Shown here piece after piece: positions 1 through 5,888 of a DNA stretch of 5,888 nucleotides. The stretch comes from an uncultured Lysobacteraceae bacterium (lineage in GTDB: Bacteria > Pseudomonadota > Gammaproteobacteria > Xanthomonadales > Rhodanobacteraceae). The notes beneath the pieces were generated by a model. It worked only from the letters and a program-made list of their open reading frames with translations. It was not told where the DNA came from and did not search any database. Each line of letters opens with the position of its first letter. The first letter of the stretch is position 1. The translations under genes and the position numbers were made by a program. Location: assembly GCA_946482585.1 (NCBI GenBank), contig CAMLSI010000343.1, forward strand, positions 1 to 5,888, given 5' to 3'.

Positions 1-1177
1 GCTGGTTGATCGTGAAGCCGATGAAATACATGCCGAGGAAGGTGCCCGCGAGCGCGACCGGAATCACGAGCGTCGGGATCAGGGTCGCGCGGAAGTTCTG
101 CAGGAACACGAGCATGACGACGAACACGAGCACGACCGCGATGACGAGCGTCTCGACGACTTCGAGAATCGACAGGCGCACGAACGTGGTGCTGTCGTAG
201 GGCGTGAACCACGATACGCCGGGCGGGAAGCTCGGCTGCAGTTCGTCCATGCGCTTCTTGACCGCGTCGGCGACCTGCAGCGCGTTCGCGCCCGGCAGCA
301 GCTGCACCGCGAAGCCCGCGATCGCGTTCTTGCCGTAGTAGGTCGCACGGCCGTAGGCGAACGGCCCGAGTTCGACGCGGCCGACGTCCTTGATCTTGAC
401 CGTGGTGCCGTCGGCGGCGGTGCGCAGCACGATGTTCTCGAACTGCTCCGGCGTCGTGAAACGGCCTTCGGCCATGACGCTGGCGGAAATGCCCTGCTCG
501 TCGATGGTCGGCGACGAGCCGATCGCGCCCGAGGCGAACTGCACGTTCTGGCCGCGGATCGCGGTCAGCACGGCGCCCGGCGCGAGGCCGTAGCCCTGCA
601 GCTTGTCCGGATCGAGCCAGATGCGCATCGCGTATTCGGAACCGAACTGCGTGACGCTGCCGACGCCGGCGATGCGCTGGATCTGGTCGAGGATGCGCGA
701 CGAGATCACGTTGTTGAGCGCGTAGGAATCCTGCGAGCCGTCGTCGGATTTCAGCGCCGCGACCATGAGGAAGCCCGCGTTGGCCTTGGCCACGACCACG
801 CCCTGTTGCGTGACTTCCGACGGCAGGCGCGGCAGCGCGAGCGAGACGCGGTTCTGCGTCTGCACCTGCGCGATGTCGGGATCGGTACCGCTCTGGAACG
901 TCAGCGTGATCGACGCATTGCCGCTCGCGTTCGAGGTCGAGCTGAAGTAGAGCAGGTTGTCGATGCCGTTGAGCTGCTGCTCGATGACCTGGGTCACGGT
1001 CTTCTCGACCGTGTCGGCGCTGGCGCCCGCGTAGCTGGCGCTGACCACGACCTGCGGCGGCGCGATCTGCGGATACGACTCGACGCCGAGGCGGAAGATC
1101 GTCAGCACGCCGCCGAGCGTGATCAGTATCGCGATCACCCAGGCGAAGATCGGGCGGTCAATGAAAAATTGGGGCAC
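1..1177 (-). CDS. RND multidrug efflux permease, AcrB/MexB-type (HAE1), N-terminal part
   Basis: Inner-membrane proton-driven pump that, with an adaptor and an outer-membrane channel, expels drugs and other amphiphilic compounds. The visible 392 residues begin (M)PQFFIDRPIFAWVIAI, the characteristic HAE1 N-terminus with TM1 at about 10-28. The porter subdomains follow, including YPQIAPPQVVVSASYAGASA (35-54), FLMV at 136-139, FGSEYAMRIWLDP (178-190), and TM2 (about 340-359) leading into QNFRATLIPT (360-369) and TM3. By my count Phe136, Phe178 and Asn391 fall at the E. coli AcrB numbers, so this part appears to have no net indels. The gene is cut by the window edge just before the AcrB Asp407-Asp408 proton-relay position; the family is about 1,040 residues. 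The start is GTG at 1177-1175, chosen because it gives the family N-terminus and has a good Shine-Dalgarno. Third gene of the tetR-adaptor-pump operon. Family assignment is firm; substrate and exact orthology are not known. Confidence 0.96.
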   Translation of the reverse strand, partial: MPQFFIDRPIFAWVIAILITLGGVLTIFRLGVESYPQIAPPQVVVSASYAGASADTVEKTVTQVIEQQLNGIDNLLYFSSTSNASGNASITLTFQSGTDPDIAQVQTQNRVSLALPRLPSEVTQQGVVVAKANAGFLMVAALKSDDGSQDSYALNNVISSRILDQIQRIAGVGSVTQFGSEYAMRIWLDPDKLQGYGLAPGAVLTAIRGQNVQFASGAIGSSPTIDEQGISASVMAEGRFTTPEQFENIVLRTAADGTTVKIKDVGRVELGPFAYGRATYYGKNAIAGFAVQLLPGANALQVADAVKKRMDELQPSFPPGVSWFTPYDSTTFVRLSILEVVETLVIAVVLVFVVMLVFLQNFRATLIPTLVIPVALAGTFLGMYFIGFTINQ

Positions 1178-1185
1178 GGTGCGTT

Positions 1186-1190
1186 CTCCT
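1186..1190 (-). promoter_or_regulatory. Shine-Dalgarno for the RND permease GTG start
   Basis: On the minus strand AGGAG lies 8 nt before the GTG at 1177. Its first A is the last base of the adaptor stop codon TGA (1192-1190). Ribosomes finishing the adaptor therefore terminate on the initiation site of the pump, which suggests re-initiation or coupled translation. This site decides the GTG start. Confidence 0.75.
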
Positions 1191-2365
1191 CACGCTTTCG
1201 GCGCGGGCGCCGGCGCGGCGGCCGGGCCTTTGTCGAGCTGCTCCTGCGGGACGGCCTTGGCCGGCTTGTCCGGCTGCGCTTTCTGCAGTCCCGAGACGAC
1301 GACCTGGTCGCCGTCGTCGATGCCGCTCTTGACGATCCAGTCGGCACCGCGCAGCTCGCCGAGTTCGACGTGCTTGAGCTGTACTTTCGAGTCGCTGCCG
1401 ACGACGAGCACGTAGGCGCCCTTCGGGTCGCGCTGGATCGCTTTCTGCGGCAGCAGGAACGCCTGTTCGAGTTCGCCCTGCACGACACGGAGCTTAACGA
1501 ACATGCCCGGCAGCAGCGTGCGCTCGGGATTCGGGAACGTGGCGCGCAATGACAGCGAACCCGTGGTCGGATCGACCGCGAGATCGGCGAAGCTCAGGGT
1601 GCCGCTGCGACCGTAGGTGCTGCCGTCGGGCAGGAACAACTGCACCTCGACCTGGTCGGCCGCGGCGAGCTTGAGCTTGCCGTCGGCCTGTGCGCGGCGC
1701 AGGTCAGACACTTCGGCGGCCGACTGGCTGAAGTCGACGTAGATCGGATCGATCTGTTCGATCATCGCCAGCGGCGTGGGTTCGCCCTGGCCGACCAGCG
1801 CGCCCTCGGTCACGCGCGCACGGCCCGCGCGACCGGCGATCGGCGCGGTCACCGCGGCATCGCCGAGGTTCAGGCGCGCGGCATCGACGTCGGCCTGGCT
1901 CTGGCGCACCGCGGCCGCGCTCGTGCGCTGCGCGGCGACGGCATCGTCGAGATCCTGCTTGGCGATGACGCCGCGCGCAGCGAGATCCTGATAGCGCTTG
2001 GCCTTCGCGTCGGCGTTGGTCGCGTTCGCGCGCGCCTGGCCCAGCGCCGCTTCGCGCGCGTTCAGGGCCGCCTGCAGCGGCGCCGGATCGATTTCGAACA
2101 GCGGCTGCCCCGCCTTGACGTCGCTGCCTTCGACATAGAGCCGGCGCTCGACGATGCCGGGCACGCGGGCGCGCACTTCGGCTGTGCGCGTCGCGGCGAG
2201 ACGGCCGACGAGATCGCGCGTCAGCGGCACGGCGCCGGCCTTCGCGACGACGATGCCGACTTCGGGCGGCGGCGGCGCCTGCGGCGGCCCGGCATTCTTG
2301 CCGCAGGCCGCGAGGCCCAGCAGCAGGCCCAGGGGAAGGAGCAGACGCAGCAGCTGCGGGCTCAT
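1190..2365 (-). CDS. RND efflux periplasmic adaptor (membrane fusion) lipoprotein, MexA/AcrA family
   Basis: Links the inner-membrane RND pump to the outer-membrane channel. The 391-residue protein begins with a hydrophobic signal peptide (about 4-20) and a lipobox LAAC, giving lipidated Cys21. The mature start CGKN resembles the MexA CGKS as I recall it. A proline-rich linker (27-34) is followed by PEVGIV. The first half of the lipoyl/barrel-sandwich domain holds EGSDVKAGQPLFEIDP (79-94). An Ala/Gln-rich alpha-helical hairpin spans about 95-165, then the second lipoyl half LNLGDAAVTAPIAGRAGR (165-182) with VTEGALV. The beta-barrel part includes IDPIYVDFSQ (205-214) and LLPGMFVKLRV (284-294). 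The C-terminus is a low-complexity Ala/Pro/Lys tail. Length matches MexA (about 383). The frame stays open upstream to 2605, but ATG 2365 is chosen because it starts the signal peptide, has AAGGA 7 nt upstream, and overlaps the tetR stop. Confidence 0.96.
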   Translation of the reverse strand: MSPQLLRLLLPLGLLLGLAACGKNAGPPQAPPPPEVGIVVAKAGAVPLTRDLVGRLAATRTAEVRARVPGIVERRLYVEGSDVKAGQPLFEIDPAPLQAALNAREAALGQARANATNADAKAKRYQDLAARGVIAKQDLDDAVAAQRTSAAAVRQSQADVDAARLNLGDAAVTAPIAGRAGRARVTEGALVGQGEPTPLAMIEQIDPIYVDFSQSAAEVSDLRRAQADGKLKLAAADQVEVQLFLPDGSTYGRSGTLSFADLAVDPTTGSLSLRATFPNPERTLLPGMFVKLRVVQGELEQAFLLPQKAIQRDPKGAYVLVVGSDSKVQLKHVELGELRGADWIVKSGIDDGDQVVVSGLQKAQPDKPAKAVPQEQLDKGPAAAPAPAPKA

Positions 2366-3006
2366 GAGGACATCCTTGAGGAGAGAGAAAGGGGGAGGCT
2401 GACGCCGGGCTCGCGATGGGCGCGTAAAAACGCGTCGATGACCCGGTCGGCCCAGTCGTCGCGCTGCTGCGGCGTATCGCGGCCGGGGAGGCCGAGGCGG
2501 CGGCGGTCGACATCGAAACCGACCAGCATGCCGAGCAGCATTTCGGCGAGCAGGTCCGCGTCGTCGCGGCGCAGTTCGCCGCGACTCATGGCCGCGGCGA
2601 GGCATTCGGCGAGACGCCGCTGGATCGACAGTGCGCCCGCGTCGAACAGGGCCCTGGCCTCGTCCGGAAAGCGCGCGATGTCGGTGGTGAGCATGCGTAT
2701 GGCAGTCACGGTGCGCGGTTGGGCGAGATGGTCGAGATGCGCACGCGCGAAGCGGCGCAGCGCGGTATCCAGGTCGACGTCGTCAGTCGCGAGGCTCGCG
2801 CCGATCGGGCCGAGCAGGTCTGCCACCACGCTGCGGAACAGGCCTTCCTTGCTGCCGAAATGGGCGTACACGGTCTGCTTGGAACAGCCGGCGCGTTGCG
2901 CGACGGCGTCCATGCTCACGGCGTAGCCGAGTTCGAACATCAGTTCGATCGCGGCTTCGCGCATGCGCTGCTGGCGCGCGGACGTGCGGGACGGGGAAGC
3001 GGGCAT
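2362..3006 (-). CDS. TetR/AcrR-family transcriptional repressor of the efflux operon
   Basis: Predicted DNA-binding repressor of 214 residues, the usual TetR size. The N-terminal helix-turn-helix domain is clear: an opening helix from about 11 (RQQRMREAAIELMFELGY), then SMDAVAQRAGCSKQTVYAHF (31-50) and the typical following GSKEGLF (51-57). The C-terminal ligand-binding and dimerisation domain (about 75-198) is helical, as in regulators of RND pumps, but its ligand cannot be read from sequence. The last residues (about 201-214, rich in Ser and Leu) are encoded by DNA that also carries the adaptor's Shine-Dalgarno, and the stop TGA overlaps the adaptor ATG. The frame is open upstream to 3555 without a stop, but that would overlap the dehydrogenase gene. 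ATG 3006 gives the expected N-terminus and lies just after a palindromic operator. Only weak Shine-Dalgarno similarity is visible. Inference: it represses its own operon and is released by a pump substrate. Confidence 0.93.
   Translation of the reverse strand: MPASPSRTSARQQRMREAAIELMFELGYAVSMDAVAQRAGCSKQTVYAHFGSKEGLFRSVVADLLGPIGASLATDDVDLDTALRRFARAHLDHLAQPRTVTAIRMLTTDIARFPDEARALFDAGALSIQRRLAECLAAAMSRGELRRDDADLLAEMLLGMLVGFDVDRRRLGLPGRDTPQQRDDWADRVIDAFLRAHREPGVSLPLSLSSRMSS
2373..2377 (-). promoter_or_regulatory. Shine-Dalgarno for the adaptor gene, inside the tetR 3' end
   Basis: Minus-strand AAGGA sits 7 nt before ATG 2365 and is read within the last codons of tetR. Its AGGA is flanked on both sides by TCCT (2382-2379 and 2370-2367), each separated by 2 nt. 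Short competing pairings of the Shine-Dalgarno are therefore possible. Strength in vivo is unknown. Confidence 0.7.
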
Positions 3007-3010
3007 ATCT

Positions 3011-3026
3011 TGGACTGTACCGTCCA
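3011..3026. promoter_or_regulatory. Probable TetR operator (16-bp palindrome)
   Basis: TGGACTGTACCGTCCA is an inverted repeat matching its own complement at 14 of 16 positions, with arms TGGAC/GTCCA around a GTAC centre. It ends 4 bp before the tetR start codon and lies downstream of the candidate tetR promoter. TetR-family repressors commonly bind such sites and regulate themselves. A bound dimer here would block transcription of the whole tetR-adaptor-pump operon. Assignment to this TetR is inference from position and symmetry. Confidence 0.7.
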
Positions 3027-3042
3027 GTTCAGGAATGGCGCG

Positions 3043-3071
3043 AGCATAACGGCGCGAAAACGGAGCGTCGA
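3043..3071 (-). promoter_or_regulatory. Candidate sigma70-type promoter of the tetR-efflux operon
   Basis: On the minus strand a -35-like TCGACG (3071-3066; 4 of 6 consensus) is separated by 17 bp from a -10-like TATGCT (3048-3043; 4 of 6). A start near 3036 would give a leader of about 30 nt with the palindrome at roughly +11 to +26. The spacing is ideal but both hexamers are moderate, and in a GC-rich genome such matches occur by chance. Confidence 0.45.
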
Positions 3072-3155
3072 TGGGCTTTCGACCAAAGTCATGGGGGATC
3101 GGCCTCGACCGGAAAAGCGGCCCCTGCGATTCGGTGCGTGAATGGCACTGGCAAT

Positions 3156-3172
3156 CCGCCCGCGCCGGGCGG
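3156..3172. repeat. Perfect 7-bp inverted repeat (hairpin potential)
   Basis: CCGCCCG and CGGGCGG flank a 3-nt CGC centre, giving a perfect all-GC stem of 7 bp. No T-run follows on either strand, so it is not an intrinsic terminator. It could be a protein-binding site or a leader hairpin if transcription of the dehydrogenase starts upstream. Such short GC repeats also arise by chance here. Confidence 0.5.
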
Positions 3173-3184
3173 CCGTGCGAAGGC

Positions 3185-3206
3185 CCTGCGGGCGACCGCG
3201 CGCAGG
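3185..3206. repeat. Perfect 6-bp inverted repeat with 10-nt centre
   Basis: CCTGCG (3185-3190) and CGCAGG (3201-3206) are exact reverse complements separated by 10 nt. That spacing puts equivalent positions 16 bp apart, about one and a half helical turns. It lies 12 bp to the right of the CCGCCCG repeat. Function is unknown, and chance is possible in this composition. Confidence 0.35.
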
Positions 3207-3223
3207 TTCGATGACCCCGCGTT

Positions 3224-3235
3224 AAACGCCCGTTT
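3224..3235. repeat. 12-bp palindrome AAACG-CC-CGTTT
   Basis: Perfect 5-bp arms around a 2-bp centre, followed by further T residues and TTAAGG. The 2-nt centre is too tight for an RNA hairpin, so a protein-binding half-site pair is the likelier reading if it is functional. It sits in the AT-richer patch upstream of the dehydrogenase gene. Confidence 0.35.
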
Positions 3236-3267
3236 TTAAGGGGATTTTCGGCTGGTTTCTTATGCCC

Positions 3268-3284
3268 CGGAGGCGTATCCTCCG
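3268..3284. repeat. Perfect 6-bp inverted repeat in the dehydrogenase leader/promoter zone
   Basis: CGGAGG and CCTCCG flank a 5-nt CGTAT loop, 29 bp before the dehydrogenase ATG. It overlaps TATCCT (3276-3281), the best -10-like hexamer here (4 of 6), although the matching -35 position (TGGTTT, 3253-3258) is poor. It could be an operator over the promoter or a leader hairpin next to the ribosome binding site. No T-tract follows, so it is not a terminator. Confidence 0.45.
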
Positions 3285-3303
3285 CGGCCTCTTTCACAGT
3301 TTC

Positions 3304-3308
3304 AGGGA
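3304..3308 (+). promoter_or_regulatory. Shine-Dalgarno of the glutamate dehydrogenase gene
   Basis: AGGGA lies 5 nt before ATG 3314, a slightly short but usable spacing. No ATG or GTG in the same frame lies in the preceding 20 or so bases, so this site supports the chosen start. Confidence 0.65.
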
Positions 3309-3313
3309 AGCCC

Positions 3314-5888
3314 ATGTCCGCCAAGAGCGAGAATGCGCAGGCGCCGGCCGTCGAGGCCGTGCTGACGGAACTCAAGAGCACGCTGAGCGCGGCGCGGCTC
3401 AAGGAGGCGCAGACGTTCACTGCCCATTTGCTACATCGGGTAACGGCGGAAGACCTGGCGGCGCGACCGGCGGCGCAATGGGCCAGGATGGCGCTGGATC
3501 TGCTCGAATTCGTGCGCGTGCGCAAGGCTGGCGCCGCTTCGGTCCGCGTATTCAATCCTTCGCTCGACGATCAGGGCTACGAATCGACGCATACCGTGCT
3601 GCAGGTCGTCACCGACGACGCGCCGTTCCTCGTCGACTCGGTGAGCATGGCGGTCAGCGCCGCAGGCCTGCTCGTGCATGCGATCGTGCATCCGGTCTAC
3701 CAGATCGAACGAGACGCCGGCGGCCACGTGCTCTCGCTCGGCACCGACGGCGGCGGCAAGGGCAAGTCCGAATCGATCATGCATTTCGAGATCAGCCGCA
3801 TCGCCGAGGCCGAAGAGCTCAAGCGCCTGCAGCAGAGCGTGACGCGCGCGCTGCACGACGTGCGCGCCGCCGTGGCCGACTGGGCGGCGATGCGCGACAA
3901 GATGCTGCAGCTCTCGCGCGAACTGCCACAGCGCAAGCTGCCGGTCGATGCGGCCGGCGTCGCCGAAGCGCAGGAATTCCTGAACTTCGTCGCGAACGAT
4001 CACTTCACCTTTCTCGGTTATCGCGAATACGCCGTCGACAAGGTCAACGGCGTCGACGTGCTCGTGACCGTGCCGAACTCCGGCCTGGGCATCCTGCGGC
4101 AGGACGAAGACGCCGCGCCGCGTCCGCTGAACACGCTGGTTGCGCGCGGACTGCCGCAATCGGGGTCGACCGACGCGATCATCCTGACCAAGACGAATTC
4201 GCGCGCGACGGTGCACCGTCCGGGCTACATGGACTACATCTCGGTGCTCGGCTTCAACGACGCCGGCGTGCCCGTGACCGAGCAGCGTTTCCTCGGCCTG
4301 TTCACGTCGGGCGCCTACATGCGCCGTCCGCAGGACGTACCGCTGGTGCGGCAGAAGGTCGAGTCGGCGCTGGGGCGTTCGGGCCTCAAGCGCGAGTCGC
4401 ATTCGGGCAAGGCGTTGCGCCACATCATGGAAACGCTGCCGCGCGACGAGCTGTTCCAGGCCACCGAGGACGAGCTGTTCGCCACGGCCATGGGCATCCT
4501 GCAACTGCAGGAACGCACGCGTTCGCGCCTGTTCGTGCGCCGCGACAAATACGGCCGCTTCTTTTCCTGCCTCGTATTCATTCCGCGCGATCGCTTCGAC
4601 AACGCGACGCGCGAACGCATCGAGGCCATGCTCAAGCGCGCGCTGCACGGCGATCGCGTGGACTCCACCGTACAGGTCGGCGAATCCGCGCTCGCGCGCC
4701 TGCATCTGATCATCCGGCCCAAGCCCGGCGAACGCGCGCAGTACGACATCGCCGAGATCGAGGCCAGGCTCGGCCAGATCGTGCGCAACTGGTCGGACGA
4801 GCTGCGCGACGCGCTGGTGCAGAAACACGGCGAGGACAAGGGGCTCAAGCTCGCGAACCGCTACGGCAAGGCGCTGCCGGCGAGCTACATCGAAGAAGTC
4901 ACGCCGCATCTGGCGGTCGCCGATGTCGAGGCCGCGGCGGCGCTGAAGACGCCGGACGACATCCGCCTGTCGCTGTACCGCTCGCGCAAGAAGGGCGACG
5001 GCCTGCGCTTCAAATTGTTCCGCTACGGCACGCCGATCACGCTGTCCGATGCGCTGCCCATGCTCGAGAACATGGGCCTCAAGATCCTGTCCGAGCATCC
5101 GTACGAAATGGATCTCGGCGAATCGACGATCTCGATCCAGGATTTCGACGTGCAGCCGGCGGCGGCCTGCGAATTCGACATCGACGAAGTGCGCGAAGCG
5201 TTCCAGAACGCCTTCGAACGCATCTGGCGCGGCCAGGCCGAGAACGACGGCTTCAACAAGCTGATCCTCGGCGCGCAGATGGACTGGCGCCAGGTCGCGA
5301 TGCTGCGCGGCTATTGCAAATACCTGCTGCAGACCGGCGTGCCGTTCTCGCAGGCCTACATGGAAGCGACGCTCAACCAGTATCCGGCCATCGCCGGCCT
5401 GCTCGTCGAGCTGTTCGAAGCCAAGTTCGATCCGGCGCGCGAAGGCGCCGCCAAGGCGTCGGTCGAACATGCGCGCAAGCGTCTGGCCAAGGAGCTCGAT
5501 GCGCTGGTGCCCGAGGACGTGCGCACGAGCAATGCGTCCGCGTTCGAGACGCTGTACGCCGCGCGCAGCGAGTCGCGCGACGCGCAGGCCGAGGCGATCA
5601 TCGGTGTGGTGCGCGTGCTGCTCGACCGCGTCGCGAGTCTCGACGAGGACCGCATCCTGCGCAGCTTCATGGGCGTGATCCGCGCGACCTTGCGCACGAG
5701 CTTCTATCAGGTCGAGGGCGGCAAGCCCAAGGACTACATCAGCTTCAAGTTCGATCCGGCGCAGGTGCCCGATCTGCCCAAGCCCAAGCCCTACCGCGAG
5801 ATCTTCGTCTACTCGCCGCGCGTGGAGGGCGTACACCTGCGCTTCGGCCCGGTCGCGCGCGGCGGCCTGCGCTGGTCCGACCGGCGCG
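3314..5888 (+). CDS. gdhB: NAD-specific glutamate dehydrogenase, large (about 180 kDa) class, N-terminal half
   Basis: Oxidatively deaminates L-glutamate to 2-oxoglutarate and ammonium with NAD+, normally a cytoplasmic catabolic role in using glutamate and amino acids that yield it, such as arginine. The window has 858 codons, open to the right edge; family members are about 1,600 residues, so roughly half is present. The N-terminal part holds the ACT-like regulatory region of this class, with VLQVVTDDAPFLVDSVSMAV from residue 95. The family-typical NDHFTFLGYREY begins at 228. Further regulatory and helical segments follow, including VRRDKYGRFFSCLVFIPRD. The sequence ends at VHLRFGPVARGGLRWSDRR (840-858), where the catalytic domain begins; its GGLRW resembles the glycine-rich substrate-binding KGG(I/L)R motif of smaller glutamate dehydrogenases. 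ATG 3314 is supported by AGGGA upstream. It is transcribed away from the efflux operon. The symbol follows the Pseudomonas aeruginosa enzyme; other genomes use gdh or gdh2. Confidence 0.95.
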   Translation, partial: MSAKSENAQAPAVEAVLTELKSTLSAARLKEAQTFTAHLLHRVTAEDLAARPAAQWARMALDLLEFVRVRKAGAASVRVFNPSLDDQGYESTHTVLQVVTDDAPFLVDSVSMAVSAAGLLVHAIVHPVYQIERDAGGHVLSLGTDGGGKGKSESIMHFEISRIAEAEELKRLQQSVTRALHDVRAAVADWAAMRDKMLQLSRELPQRKLPVDAAGVAEAQEFLNFVANDHFTFLGYREYAVDKVNGVDVLVTVPNSGLGILRQDEDAAPRPLNTLVARGLPQSGSTDAIILTKTNSRATVHRPGYMDYISVLGFNDAGVPVTEQRFLGLFTSGAYMRRPQDVPLVRQKVESALGRSGLKRESHSGKALRHIMETLPRDELFQATEDELFATAMGILQLQERTRSRLFVRRDKYGRFFSCLVFIPRDRFDNATRERIEAMLKRALHGDRVDSTVQVGESALARLHLIIRPKPGERAQYDIAEIEARLGQIVRNWSDELRDALVQKHGEDKGLKLANRYGKALPASYIEEVTPHLAVADVEAAAALKTPDDIRLSLYRSRKKGDGLRFKLFRYGTPITLSDALPMLENMGLKILSEHPYEMDLGESTISIQDFDVQPAAACEFDIDEVREAFQNAFERIWRGQAENDGFNKLILGAQMDWRQVAMLRGYCKYLLQTGVPFSQAYMEATLNQYPAIAGLLVELFEAKFDPAREGAAKASVEHARKRLAKELDALVPEDVRTSNASAFETLYAARSESRDAQAEAIIGVVRVLLDRVASLDEDRILRSFMGVIRATLRTSFYQVEGGKPKDYISFKFDPAQVPDLPKPKPYREIFVYSPRVEGVHLRFGPVARGGLRWSDRR

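Larger units (their letters stand above)
3007..3313. other. Divergent intergenic region between the efflux operon and glutamate dehydrogenase
   Basis: This 307-bp gap separates the oppositely oriented tetR and dehydrogenase starts, so it must hold both promoters. The left part carries the tetR operator and promoter candidates. The middle (about 3150-3206) is very GC-rich with two perfect inverted repeats. From about 3221 to 3263 composition turns relatively AT-rich, as expected near a promoter. I see no supported small ORF, RNA gene or T-tract terminator. A 5-bp direct repeat, TGGCA-C-TGGCA (3143-3153), is also present and may be chance. Confidence 0.7.

Noticed and set aside
806..1552. A 248-residue plus-strand open frame across the pump-adaptor junction.
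   Set aside because: It is antisense to two well-supported genes, rich in Arg, Asp, Leu and Ala without a recognisable motif, and crosses their boundary, so it is a composition shadow.
1704..2513. A 269-residue minus-strand frame overlapping the adaptor and the tetR end.
   Set aside because: It is an Arg/Ala/Ser-rich alternative frame of the adaptor gene without recognisable similarity.
2366..2605. An 80-codon N-terminal extension of the adaptor protein.
   Set aside because: It is Arg/Pro-rich, lies in another frame of tetR, and would bury the lipoprotein signal peptide that starts cleanly at ATG 2365.
3143..3157. A possible sigma54 promoter, TGGCAC followed by TGGCAAT.
   Set aside because: The GG is at 3144-3145, but the position where the -12 GC should fall (3156-3157) is CC, so the required spacing is not met.
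3156..3172. A possible intrinsic terminator formed by the 7-bp GC stem.
   Set aside because: No T-run follows the stem on either strand, and the site lies between divergent genes where no terminator is needed.
3007..3555. An N-terminal extension of TetR to 3555.
   Set aside because: It would run through the intergenic region, the operator and the dehydrogenase start, and would place a long tail before a standard-position helix-turn-helix. ATG 3006 gives the normal TetR length.
3431..5836. An 801-residue open frame on the minus strand, antisense to the glutamate dehydrogenase gene.
   Set aside because: It lies wholly opposite a clearly conserved gene, is dominated by Arg, Ala, Val, Leu, His and Asp in the way reverse complements of high-GC coding sequence are, and shows no recognisable domain. 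Long antisense open frames are expected where third codon positions are G or C.

Overview
The window is GC-rich and densely coding. It holds two divergent transcription units separated by about 307 bp. The reading frames, strong G/C bias at third codon positions and protein similarities point to a proteobacterium. A large NAD-dependent glutamate dehydrogenase of the roughly 1,600-residue class and MexA/AcrB-type efflux proteins fit a high-GC gammaproteobacterium, perhaps of the Xanthomonadales or Pseudomonas kind. That placement is inference from remembered families, not a search result.

Left unit, minus strand (3006 down to 1): a TetR-family regulator, a MexA/AcrA-type periplasmic adaptor lipoprotein, and the first 392 codons of an AcrB/MexB-type (HAE1) RND inner-membrane pump, which runs off the left edge. 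The three genes are packed as one operon. The tetR stop and the adaptor start share the four bases ATGA, and the pump starts 12 bp after the adaptor stop with a Shine-Dalgarno that overlaps that stop. No outer-membrane channel gene is visible; it could lie beyond the left edge or elsewhere in the genome. A near-perfect 16-bp palindrome ends 4 bp before the tetR start codon, downstream of a plausible sigma70-type promoter. The simplest reading is a drug- or solvent-responsive, autorepressed efflux operon.

Intergenic region (3007-3313): contains the tetR promoter and operator on the left. The right half has several short perfect inverted repeats and a relatively AT-rich patch that probably carries the promoter and leader of the rightward gene. 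No RNA gene or small ORF is supported there.

Right unit, plus strand (3314 to 5888): the first 858 codons of the large NAD-specific glutamate dehydrogenase, covering the N-terminal regulatory (ACT-like) half and just reaching the catalytic domain. It runs off the right edge. Its link to the efflux operon appears to be adjacency only.

I found no mobile element, CRISPR array, tRNA, rRNA or convincing terminator, and no evidence of an undescribed system. The points worth a second look are regulatory: the operator next to the tetR start, the ATGA junction with its flanked Shine-Dalgarno, and the inverted repeats upstream of the dehydrogenase gene.
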